Positions 1 through 7,304 of a stretch of DNA of 15,901 bases are shown piece after piece (the stretch's first letter is position 1; every line of letters begins with the position of its first letter). The notes beneath the pieces were generated by a model. It saw nothing but the letters and a program-made list of their open reading frames with translations. It was not told the DNA's origin and did no database searches. Origin of the DNA: Desulfonatronospira sp. (GTDB lineage Bacteria > Desulfobacterota > Desulfovibrionia > Desulfovibrionales > Desulfonatronovibrionaceae); NCBI GenBank assembly GCA_003563255.1, contig PWSL01000387.1, positions 1-15,901 of the forward strand, read 5' to 3'. The translations under genes were made by a program, and so were the position numbers.

Positions 1-116
1 CGCGGCGGGGGGAGCACCTGAGCTTAGTGTCCAAAAATGAAACAGTCCCAGTGCCAAGTGCTGAACCCCCGTCATGGCTCAAATTTTTCTTGTTTTTTGT
101 GACAGGGTTTCAGGAG

Positions 117-196
117 TAAGCCACTAAACAGATACCAAAAAATAAATTCCGGGAGAGCCAGTCCCCGTGCTTTCCTTAAAAGCGCTAACCAGATAC
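117..196. repeat. Two degraded ends of the GTATCTGTTTAG repeat family
   Basis: Two successive copies of the same repeat terminus are visible. The first, CACTAAACAGATAC, ends at 135. The second, AAAAGCGCTAACCAGATAC, ends at 196 and is preceded by GAGAGCCAGTCCCCGTGC (153-170). The second matches the right end of the complete element at 13456-13606 and, on the reverse strand, its left end. No matching left ends are obvious, so these look like fragments or solo ends left by repeated insertion. In the rest of 1-329 I see no supportable gene. Bases 1-116 contain only short interrupted frames and G-rich or T-rich stretches. Confidence 0.6.
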
Positions 197-238
197 TTTT
201 ATTGACTTTTTATTTTTTAATATTTGTTAAAACAGGTC

Positions 239-268
239 TTGACTTATGTATGCTTGTGCATGTTATAA
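239..268 (+). promoter_or_regulatory. Putative sigma70-type promoter of the hdrA-mvhDGA operon
   Basis: A -35-like TTGACT (239-244) and a -10-like TTATAA (263-268) are separated by 18 bases and lie about 60 bases before the hdrA start. The surrounding 197-329 stretch is AT-rich. No clear operator was recognised. The call rests only on matches to the consensus hexamers. Confidence 0.45.
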
Positions 269-329
269 GAAATCATAAAGCAAATGAGTATCATCGTAAA
301 TCATTATCAATTGGCAAAGGGGGTAAAGT

Positions 330-3300
330 ATGAGCGCGGAAAAAGTAGGCGCGGTCATGGTTGTCGGAGGAGGAATCGCCGGTATCCAGTCAGCCCTGGA
401 TCTGGCTGATGCCGGGTATTATGTCTATCTTTTGGAGAAGTCTTCCGGCATAGGCGGGGCCATGGCTCAGCTGGACAAGACTTTTCCAACCAACGATTGT
501 GCAATGTGAATTATTTCGCCAAAACTGGTCGAGTGCGGTCGGCACTTGAATATCGAGCTTTTGACCCTGGCCGAGGTGGAAGGAATCAGCGGCCGGGAAG
601 GTAATTTCAACGTCAAGGTGCGCCAGAAATCGCGCATTATTGACATGGATAAATGTATAGCCTGTAACCTGTGTGCGGAAAAATGCCCCAAGAAAGTTCC
701 GGACGAGTTCAATGAGGGGCTGGACAAGCGCAAGTCGGCATACATCAAGTACGGGCAGACCGTACCCCTTAAGTACGCCATTGAAAAGGAGACATGTATC
801 TTTTTTGTCAAGGGCGGCAACAAGGGCAAAAAAGGCAAGGGCAAATGCCGGGCCTGTGAAAAGTACTGTCCCACCGGGGCCATTGACCTGGACCAGGATT
901 TCCAGGACGAAATCAAGGAAATAAGCGTCGGTTCGGTCATTTTGACCCCGGGATTCAAGCCCTTTGACCCTTCCGCGTTTGATACCTATGCCTATACCCA
1001 GTTCAAGGACGTGGTCACCAGTATGGAGTATGAGAGGCTTCTCTCCTCCAACGGTCCGTGCATGGGACATCTCACCAGGCCTTCCGACGGCCAGGAGCCC
1101 AAAAAAATCGCCTGGCTGCAGTGCGTAGGCTCCAGAAACATCAATAAATGCGACAACGGTTACTGTTCCTCGGTCTGCTGCATGTACGCCATCAAACAGT
1201 CCATGGTAACGGCGGAACATACCACCGGGGATACGGACCAGGCCATTTTCTACATGGACATCCGTACCCACGGCAAGGAGTTCGACAAGTATTTTGAGCA
1301 GGCCAAAGAAAACGGTGTGCGATTTGTCCAGAGCCGCATTCACACAGTTTACCCCGGCCAGGACGGTTGCGGGGTAAAGGTGGAGTACTTCAATGACCAG
1401 ACCGGGGAGAGGGTCAAGGAGGAGTTCGACCTTTTGGTTCTGTCTGTGGGCCTGGAAAACTCCAAGAGTTCTGTTGACCTGGCAGAGGTGCTGGGAGTGG
1501 AGCTGGACAAGTATAAATTCGCGGAAAGTTCCAGCTTTGCCCCGTCAGCCACCAACGTCCCCGGCATTTATGCCAGCGGCTGCTATCAGGGGCCCAAGGA
1601 TATCCCCCAGTCGGTAACCGATGCTTCCTGCGCCGCTGCCTCGGCTTCCATATCCCTTAGCAGTCAGCGCGGAACCCTGACCCAGGAAAGGACATTCCCC
1701 CCGGAAAAAGAAGTGGCCGGAGAAGAGCCCAGGGTGGGCGTCTTTGTGTGCTCCTGCGGCATCAATATCGCAGGCACCATAGATGTCAACGAGCTGGTGG
1801 AATACTCCAAGTCTCTGCCCAACGTGGTCATGGTGGAAAACAATCTCTTTTCCTGCTCCCAGGATACCCAGGTCATGCTCAAGGACAAGATCCAGGAGCA
1901 CAATCTGAACCGGGTGGTGGTGGCGGCCTGTACTCCCAGGACCCACGAGCCTCTTTTCCGGGAGACCATGAAGGATGCCGGGCTTAATGAGTATCTGTTT
2001 GAAATGGCCAACATCCGCAACCAGAACAGCTGGGTGCACGGCAAGGAGCCTGAAAAGGCCCTGGACAAGGCCAGGGATCAGGTACGCATGGCGGTGGTCA
2101 AGGCATCCATGCTCCAGCCCCTGGAGCACCTCTCGGTGAACGTCAACCAGAGCGCCCTGGTTGTTGGAGGCGGTCTCTCTGGCATGGTCAGCGCCCTGGG
2201 ACTGGCGGACCAGGGATACGAGACCATCCTCCTGGAAAAGGCGGACAAGCTGGGCGGCAACGCCTGGAACCTGGCCTCCACCTGGCGCGGGGAACAGATA
2301 AAGCCCTACCTGGAAGATCTTATTTCCAGGGTAGAAAACCATTCCAGTATAAAAGTATATAAAAACGCCCAGCTCAAGACCAATAAGGGCGCTGTGGGCG
2401 ATTTTGTAAGTGAAATAGAAGTAAACGGCGAGAAAAAGGCCATAAAGTACGGCATAGCTGTCGTCTGCACCGGGGGCCAGGAACACAAACCCCAGGAATA
2501 CCTCTATGGCCAGGATGAGCGGGTTTTTACCCACCTGGAATTCGACCGGGAGATGTCCGAGCATGCACCAGCCCTGGACAAGGCCAAAGGGGCCGTGTTC
2601 ATTCAGTGCGTGGGCTCCCGCGAGCCGGACAGACCCTACTGCAGCCGGGTGTGCTGCACGCATACCATGCATTCGGCCATCAAGCTCAAAAAGGCCAACC
2701 CCAAAATGCCTGTATATGTTCTTTACCGGGATATCAGGACTTACGGTGCCCGGGAGGACCTGTACAAAGAGGCCCGGGAACTGGGGGTCGTCTTCATCCA
2801 GTACGATCTGGACAACAAGCCCAGAGTCAGCAAGGACGGGGACGACCTGGTGGTGATGGCCAGAGACCACATCCTGTACCGGGACGTGGAAATAAGGCCA
2901 AGCTATCTGGTACTGGCCTCGGCTGTTGTACCCACCGAACATAAGAACCTGGTGGAGCTTTATAAGTGCGGGCTCAACAGCGAGGGATTCCTGCAGGAGG
3001 CCCATGCCAAGTTAAGGCCTGTGGACATGAGCGTGGACGGCATGTTTCTGGCGGGACTGTGCCACTACCCCAAGCCTGTGGACGAGTGCATCGCCCAGGC
3101 CCAGGCCGCGGTTTCCAGGGCATCCACCATCCTGTCCAGATCAGTAATGCCCCTGGACTCCATTAAGTCCTTTGTTACGGAAAATTGTGACGGCTGCGCC
3201 ATATGCGTGGACACCTGCCCTTACGGGGCCATTGGTCTGACAGACTACGATGTGGAGGGTGTTCAGCACAAAAAAATCGAAACCAACAAGGCCCTGTGCA

Positions 3301-3410
3301 AGGGGTGCGGCATCTGCGAAGCCACCTGCCCCAAGCAGGGAGTGTTTGTGCACGGTTTTACCAATGAGCAGCTCAGGGCACAGGTACATGCTGCCCTGGA
3401 AAATGTCTAA
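330..3410 (+). CDS. hdrA: Selenocysteine-containing, double-length HdrA (heterodisulfide reductase subunit A-like flavoprotein)
   Basis: This cytoplasmic iron-sulfur flavoprotein is the bifurcating subunit of Hdr-type complexes. I start it at ATG 330, after GGGGGTAAAGT, and read through TGA 507-509 as Sec60, giving 1026 residues. Starting after the TGA would remove the first FAD-binding motif (GGGIAG near 13-18). Sec60 lies in [18 protein letters not shown], where HdrA proteins carry a conserved cysteine. The order is: FAD domain 1; ferredoxin cysteines 109/112/115/119 and 173/176/180; QCVGSR plus a CC motif near 264-290; a second HdrA unit beginning GVFVCSCG (470-477); FAD motif GGGLSG from 613; a second QCVGSR near 759; and two C-terminal 4Fe-4S motifs (C953/956/959/963 and C990/993/996/1000). 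Methanogen HdrA is about 650 residues, so this is a tandem or fused form. mvhD follows 20 bases later behind AAGGAGAT. The HdrA assignment is firm; the high-potential acceptor is unknown. Confidence 0.93.
507..548 (+). promoter_or_regulatory. Sec codon and putative SECIS of hdrA
   Basis: TGA 507-509 is followed, 27 bases after the codon, by loop GGUCG closed by a 7-bp stem: CGAGUGC (530-536) with GCACUUG (542-548), including one G-U pair. The GGUC loop resembles the SelB-binding loop of the E. coli fdhF SECIS. A shorter alternative, ACU-GGUCG-AGU (524-534), lies nearer the TGA at 14 bases before the stem, but has only 3 pairs. The reading frame stays open and conserved on both sides of the TGA. 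Confidence 0.8.
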
Positions 3411-3430
3411 AAAACCAAGGAGATATAACG

Positions 3431-3865
3431 ATGGCTGAACATAAAGAACCTGTCATTGTGGGATTTCTCTGCAACTGGTGCGCTTATGCCGGAGCTGACC
3501 TGGCCGGCGTGTCCAGGCTGCAGTATCCGCCCAACATGCGTGCCATCAGGGTCATGTGCTCCGGGATGGTTCATCCCAACCTGGTGGTGGAGGCCCTGGA
3601 AAAAGGCGCCGACGGCGTCCTGGTCCTGGGCTGACACCTTGGTGAATGTCATTACCTGGATGGTAATCACAAGGCATACGCCAGGGCGCAAGCCATAAAG
3701 CTGGTACTGGAAGACCTGGACATCGACCCCGAGAGGTTCAGGCTGGACTGGGTATCTTCAGCAGAGGCACCAAGGTTCGCCAAGGTGGTCAATGAATTTA
3801 CCGAACAAATCAAGTCCCTGGGGCCCAATCCCCTGCGGGTCAGCAAGGAAACCCAGAGCGCCTAG
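3431..3865 (+). CDS. mvhD: Selenoprotein MvhD (hydrogenase-Hdr electron transfer subunit)
   Basis: A small [2Fe-2S] protein that carries electrons from the hydrogenase MvhAG to HdrA. Reading TGA 3632-3634 as Sec68 gives 144 residues, the usual size of the family. A plain reading would stop at 67 residues. The sequence shows C14 and C17 (GFLCNWCAYAGADLAG), C43 (VMCSGM) and GUHLGECHY at 67-75. The family motif is GCHxGxCHY, so Sec replaces the first cysteine and C73 remains; a selenium version is known in methanogen VhuD. The tail (from YLDGN to the TAG at 3863) continues as MvhD proteins do. The start is ATG 3431 with AAGGAGAT six bases upstream. It lies between hdrA and the hydrogenase small-subunit gene, the expected context. 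The frame and family are clear; Sec insertion itself is inferred. Confidence 0.95.
3632..3674 (+). promoter_or_regulatory. Sec codon and putative SECIS of mvhD
   Basis: TGA 3632-3634 is followed by a perfect 6-bp stem, AUUACC (3651-3656) with GGUAAU (3662-3667), around loop UGGAU (3657-3661). The loop begins 22 bases after the TGA. A possible outer stem pairs CCUUG (3637-3641) with CAAGG (3670-3674). Loop and distance are identical to those of the mvhA SECIS. Confidence 0.8.
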
Positions 3866-3904
3866 CGCTCCAGGTCCTTTCATTTCCTTAATGGAGGTAT
3901 TTAT

Positions 3905-4843
3905 ATGACCAAGGTAACAGTAGCCGAAGAATGGCTGAATGCCTGTGCAGGCTGTGAAATAGCCATATTGAACGTTGGCGATGTCCTGGTGGACCTACTG
4001 GTGAACAACCTGGATTTTGTGCATATCCCGGTCATCCTGGACAAGAAGTATTTCGGGCAGACCGGTGAGGAAGAACATCTGAGCATCCCCGAGGCGGTGG
4101 TGGGCATTGTCTCCGGCGGGGTCAGAAACGAGGAGCACAAGGAAGTCCTGCTGGAGATGCGCAAGAAATGCCAGATCCTTATAGCCCTGGGAACCTGCGC
4201 CACCGACGGCGGCATTCCGGCCATGATCAACATGTATTCCGACGAGGAGTTGAAACAGTTCTATTACAAGGATTCGCTCACAACCGATCCAGCGGAATAT
4301 CCAACCGAGCATATTCCACCGCTTCTGGACCAGTGCTATGCCCTGGATGAACTGGTCAAGGTGGACCTGTACCTGCCAGGATGCCCGCCGCATCCGGACT
4401 GGATCGCCGGGGCCGTCCTGGCCCTTCTGGAAGGCAAGACCGAATACCGGATGCCGGAAAAGTCGGTCTGTGATTCCTGTCCCACCATAAGAGAAAGCAA
4501 GAAGGGACTTGCAGACATAAAGCGCATGCTGTCCGCCCCGGAATTCGACCCGGAAAAGCCCCTGGACGAGATGCGCTGTCTGCTGGAGCAGGGTTTTCTG
4601 TGCCTGGGTCCTGTCACTGGAGTTGGCTGTGGCGGACATAAGGGGGCACCCAGGTGTATTTCCGCCCGGGTTCCCTGCCGGGGTTGTTACGGTCCTGTCA
4701 GAAAAGGTGCCAAGCCTCTGGTGGATTACATGGGGGCCCTGGCTTCTGTGGGGTTTGATCCAAACAAGATGCCCGACCGCCGGGGATACCTGGCCCGTTT
4801 TTCCGGGGCCCACGGCACACTCAAAAGACCCGTTAGGAGGTAG
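3905..4843 (+). CDS. mvhG: Group 3 [NiFe(Se)] hydrogenase small subunit (F420-non-reducing type)
   Basis: The iron-sulfur subunit relays electrons from the Ni-Fe centre of MvhA toward MvhD. It has 312 residues. The proximal-cluster cysteines are visible: C14 and C17 in NACAGCEIAI, C98 in LGTCATDGG and C160 in LPGCPPHPDW. A second group of cysteines in the C-terminal third (CDSCPTIRE; EQGFLCLGPVTGVGCGG; CISARVPCRGCYGP) would bind further 4Fe-4S clusters. There is no N-terminal Tat signal, so the enzyme is cytoplasmic, as expected for group 3. The start ATG 3905 has ATGGAGGT six bases upstream. The stop is separated from mvhA by only 2 bases, so the two are translationally close. No in-frame TGA occurs here, unlike in its three operon partners. 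Confidence 0.94.
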   Translation: MTKVTVAEEWLNACAGCEIAILNVGDVLVDLLVNNLDFVHIPVILDKKYFGQTGEEEHLSIPEAVVGIVSGGVRNEEHKEVLLEMRKKCQILIALGTCATDGGIPAMINMYSDEELKQFYYKDSLTTDPAEYPTEHIPPLLDQCYALDELVKVDLYLPGCPPHPDWIAGAVLALLEGKTEYRMPEKSVCDSCPTIRESKKGLADIKRMLSAPEFDPEKPLDEMRCLLEQGFLCLGPVTGVGCGGHKGAPRCISARVPCRGCYGPVRKGAKPLVDYMGALASVGFDPNKMPDRRGYLARFSGAHGTLKRPVRR

Positions 4844-4845
4844 AC

Positions 4846-6294
4846 ATGGGTAAGACACTGAATATAGCTCCCATAACCCGCATCGAGGGGCATGCCAGCG
4901 TGGCTGTGCACCTGGACGATACCGGAAATGTTTCCGATGCCAGGCTGCATGTGCTCTCCCTGCGCGGGTTTGAACAATTCGTACTGGGCCGTCCCGTAGA
5001 GGAGGTGTCCAGGATAGTAACCCGCATCTGCGGGATCTGCCCCTGGCAGCACCACCTGGCTGCCAATAAGGCTGCGGATGAGTGCCTGGGACTGGAACTG
5101 CCCCCCACGGGCAGAAAGCTCAGGGAACTTTGCCAGATGATGGCCTATATCCCGGACAAGATCCTGCATTTCTATTTTCTGGCTGCTCCGGATTTCGTCC
5201 TGGGCCCGGATGCGGATTATTCCGTGCGCAACGTGGTGGGCATCGTAGGCGCCAACCCGGAACTGGCCAAAAAGGTAGTGCACATGCGCTACAAGGCCCA
5301 GATGATGCTGGAAAAGTTCGCCGGCAAGGTCATTCATCCTATTGCCGGTGTGGTGGGTGGTTTTTCCAAACCCCTCAAGGAAGAAGAGCGAAAAGAGATC
5401 CTGGAAGGCATCCAGGAACTCAAGGAGTTCAGCCTGTTCACCATCAAGTTCGCCCGGGAAGAGGTTTTTCCCAAGTACCTGGATGCAGTCAAGGTCCTGG
5501 GAGTGTTCCCTTCCGGCTACCTGGGTACTGTTCGTCCTTCGGACGGCGCTCTGGAACTCTATGACGGAGAACTAAGGCTCATGGACCAGAATGGAGAATA
5601 TGACCAGTTCAAGTACTCAGAATACATGAACTACATTGGCGAACATACCGAACCATGGTCCTATCTCAAGTTCCCCTACGCCAAGAAATGGGGTGCTCTC
5701 AAGCTGGACGAGAACGATCCGGTGGGCGTATACAGGGCCAACACCCTGGCCCGGATCAATGTCTGCGACAGGATGGCGACTCCCCTGGCCCAGGAGGAAC
5801 TGGACATTTTCCGCAAGGAATTCGGGCGTCCCACGCACCTGACCCTCTTATACCACTGGGCCAGGCTCATCGAGCTGGTTCAGGCCAGTGAGCGGGCCGA
5901 GGAGCTTTTAAACGACCCTGAAATCACCGGCCGGGAAATCCGTTGCCAGGATATCCAGCCCAGGGCCGGTGAAGGGGTTGGATGTGTCGAGGCGGCCAGG
6001 GGTACACTGCTCCATCACTTCAAGACGGATGAGAACGGCTTTGTGACCATGGCTAACATGATAGTGGGCACCACCCACAACAATGCCCCCATGAACCTCT
6101 CGGTGCGGCAGGCGGCCAAGGCGGTGATCAAGGACGGCAAGTACGATCAGGGTCTTTTGAACCGGGTGGAGATGGCCATACGCGCCTACGACCCGTGAAT
6201 GAGCTGTGCCACTCACCGCCTGGATGGCGGCGTAAACGTAGAGCTCTCAGTTATTGATTCCAGCGGCAACGTCCTGGAGACCATGGGCAAATAA
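4846..6294 (+). CDS. mvhA: Selenocysteine-containing [NiFeSe] hydrogenase large subunit (MvhA/VhuA type)
   Basis: The catalytic subunit cleaves H2 at a Ni-Fe centre. The first metal motif, RICGICPWQH, supplies C62 and C65. The second is DPUMSCATH near the C-terminus: TGA 6196-6198 is Sec451, followed by C454 and H457, matching the DP(C/U)xxCxxH motif. Stopping at TGA would leave 450 residues with half a nickel site. Reading through to the TAA at 6292 gives 482 residues with a 25-residue tail after H457, the usual position of endopeptidase cleavage. In Methanococcus Vhu the selenocysteine motif sits on a separate tiny subunit (VhuU); here the large subunit is undivided. The start ATG 4846 is four bases after AGGAGGT, which overlaps the end of mvhG. 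The family and motif are firm; cleavage is inferred from the nearby maturation protease gene. Confidence 0.95.
6196..6230 (+). promoter_or_regulatory. Sec codon and putative SECIS of mvhA
   Basis: TGA 6196-6198 is followed by a perfect 5-bp GC stem, CCGCC (6216-6220) with GGCGG (6226-6230), closing loop UGGAU (6221-6225). The loop starts 22 bases after the TGA. The stem-loop lies in codons for the C-terminal tail predicted to be removed during maturation. Confidence 0.8.
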
Positions 6295-6365
6295 TTCAGC
6301 ATTTGTCAGTTCCCTGAAAATTATGCTGCGGTATTGTTAGACAGGAGCTGACAAATAGTTTATAA

Positions 6366-6405
6366 AAGGCCGTCTTCACCCTGGTGAAGGCGGCTTAATT
6401 TTTTT
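6366..6405 (+). terminator. Intrinsic terminator of the hdrA-mvhDGA operon
   Basis: An 11-bp stem, GCCGTCTTCAC (6369-6379) with GTGAAGGCGGC (6384-6394) and one G-U pair, has a CCTG loop and is followed by TTAA and a run of seven T (6399-6405). It lies 71 bases after the mvhA stop and 15 bases before the maturation protease gene, so it should separate or attenuate transcription between them. Confidence 0.88.
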
Positions 6406-6420
6406 GTTTGCGGGGGAGAA

Positions 6421-6921
6421 ATGGACTGGTCCATGATGTTTGATTCCAGAGTGGTGATTTTCGGATGCGGCAACACCTTGTACGGCGATGACGGCCTGGG
6501 GCCGCTGGTTGTCAAGGCAATTCAGGAACGAGGCGGACTTGGTGAAGACGTGGCCTGTATTGACGCGGGCACTTCCATAAGGCCCCTTCTTTTTGATCTG
6601 ATACTCAGTCCCAAGCACCCGGAAAGAGTGATAATAATCGACAGCACCACCGACCATGACCTGGCCCCCGGCCAAGTAAAAGAAATTGATATCACAGGGG
6701 TGGATCCCAAGAAGATCGCCGATTTTTCCATGCACCAGTTTCCAACCACCAACCTTTTAAAAGAGCTGCAGGAAACCACGGAAATCAGGCTCAATATCAT
6801 AGTGGTCCGGGCTGCACATATCCCGGAAAAAATGCAGGAGGGCTTAAGCCCCGAGGTGCAAAAGGCCCTGGATGAGGTGCAGGAGAAGGTATTGCAACTG
6901 GTCAACCGTAAAGTTCAATAG
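6421..6921 (+). CDS. Hydrogenase maturation endopeptidase (HycI/HyaD/FrhD-like protease)
   Basis: A 166-residue cytoplasmic protease that removes the C-terminal tail of a hydrogenase large subunit once nickel is in place. The N-terminal family motif is present: FGCGNTLYGDDGLGP (residues 14-28). By family comparison, the nickel-sensing ligands would be D24, D74 (in RVIIIDSTTD) and H105 (in DFSMHQFP). Its position directly after mvhA suggests MvhA as substrate, with cleavage expected after H457. The start is uncertain: ATG 6421 lies only two bases after GGGGGAG, while ATG 6433 or 6436 would have a longer spacing; the conserved domain begins near residue 11 in any case. It sits just downstream of a strong terminator, so it may be transcribed by read-through or from a weak promoter that I cannot identify. 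Confidence 0.88.
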   Translation: MDWSMMFDSRVVIFGCGNTLYGDDGLGPLVVKAIQERGGLGEDVACIDAGTSIRPLLFDLILSPKHPERVIIIDSTTDHDLAPGQVKEIDITGVDPKKIADFSMHQFPTTNLLKELQETTEIRLNIIVVRAAHIPEKMQEGLSPEVQKALDEVQEKVLQLVNRKVQ

Positions 6922-6942
6922 CACCACAGCGAAACTTATGAC

Positions 6943-7037
6943 TGACCTCCGGGGACAGGCAACCGGCCCCTTCTTTATAAAATCCGTCAGTTTTCTGTCA
7001 GAAATATTAAGTGCGGGGGGCCAGTCCCCGGAGGTCA
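6943..7037. repeat. Inverted repeat with 14-bp perfect arms
   Basis: TGACCTCCGGGGAC (6943-6956) is the exact reverse complement of GTCCCCGGAGGTCA (7024-7037). After one mismatch the pairing continues for three more bases on each side. The inside is about 60 bases of mostly AT-rich sequence. The arms carry the GGGGAC core shared with the other intergenic repeats. It lies directly after the maturation protease gene and could fold in RNA, but has no T run. Region 6922-7304 has no supportable gene; it holds this hairpin, the element at 7045-7222, and about 80 bases of AT-rich leader before lepA. Confidence 0.75.
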
Positions 7038-7044
7038 ATAATAG

Positions 7045-7222
7045 GTAACCATTCAGGGAGTCCTCGGTGTTGATTACTGGCACCAGGCCCTGGGGACTGT
7101 CCCCTGTTATGTACTAACTGTGCAGGGTCACACAACATCGCGTCTGTATTTTTTGTATTTGTGCAGAAAAGGTGTCGCGGGGACTGGCTCCGGGCCGATT
7201 GCGGCATCCCCTGAATGGTTAC
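7045..7222. repeat. 178-bp element with 14-bp terminal inverted repeats (GTAACCATTCAGGG family)
   Basis: GTAACCATTCAGGG (7045-7058) and CCCTGAATGGTTAC (7209-7222) are exact reverse complements. The right half (7143-7222), read on the reverse strand, matches 15697-15776 over about 80 bases with a few substitutions and one single-base indel. It contains a 13-base near-palindrome, GGGGACTGTCCCC (7092-7104), and GGGGACTGGCTC near 7179-7190. There is no open frame of note. The short AATAAT just outside both ends (7037-7042 and 7225-7230) could be a remnant of a target duplication but is weak. Confidence 0.75.
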
Positions 7223-7304
7223 AAAATAATTTTTGCGGTAGTATTGACCCCCTGCCCAGAATAAATAATCAACCTCGTGTTCCTCCAGGACTTATTTAGG
7301 CTAA

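Noticed and set aside
507..509. In-frame TGA in hdrA as a true stop, frameshift or pseudogene
   Set aside because: The frame is conserved on both sides, the position is a conserved Cys of HdrA, and a SECIS-like hairpin follows. ATG 330 to 3410 makes one coherent protein.
390..1343. Reverse-strand open frame of 317 codons
   Set aside because: It is antisense to the first HdrA unit with no family features.
1545..3005. Long reverse-strand open frame (486 codons) opposite hdrA
   Set aside because: It has no recognisable domain and lies entirely opposite well-conserved hdrA codons; it is a codon-bias shadow.
3431..3634. MvhD as a 67-residue truncated protein
   Set aside because: The downstream sequence (HLGECHYLDGN...) continues the family in the same frame to TAG 3863, so TGA is read as Sec.
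4846..6198. Hydrogenase large subunit ending at TGA 6198
   Set aside because: It would lose C454 and H457 of the Ni-binding motif; the frame continues to TAA 6292.
6943..7222. CRISPR array
   Set aside because: The repeats are palindromic single units with inverted ends, not regularly spaced direct repeats, and no cas gene is present.
7244..7271. lepA promoter (TTGACC with TAATCA)
   Set aside because: The -10 match is poor, so it was not called as a feature, although transcription must start somewhere near here.
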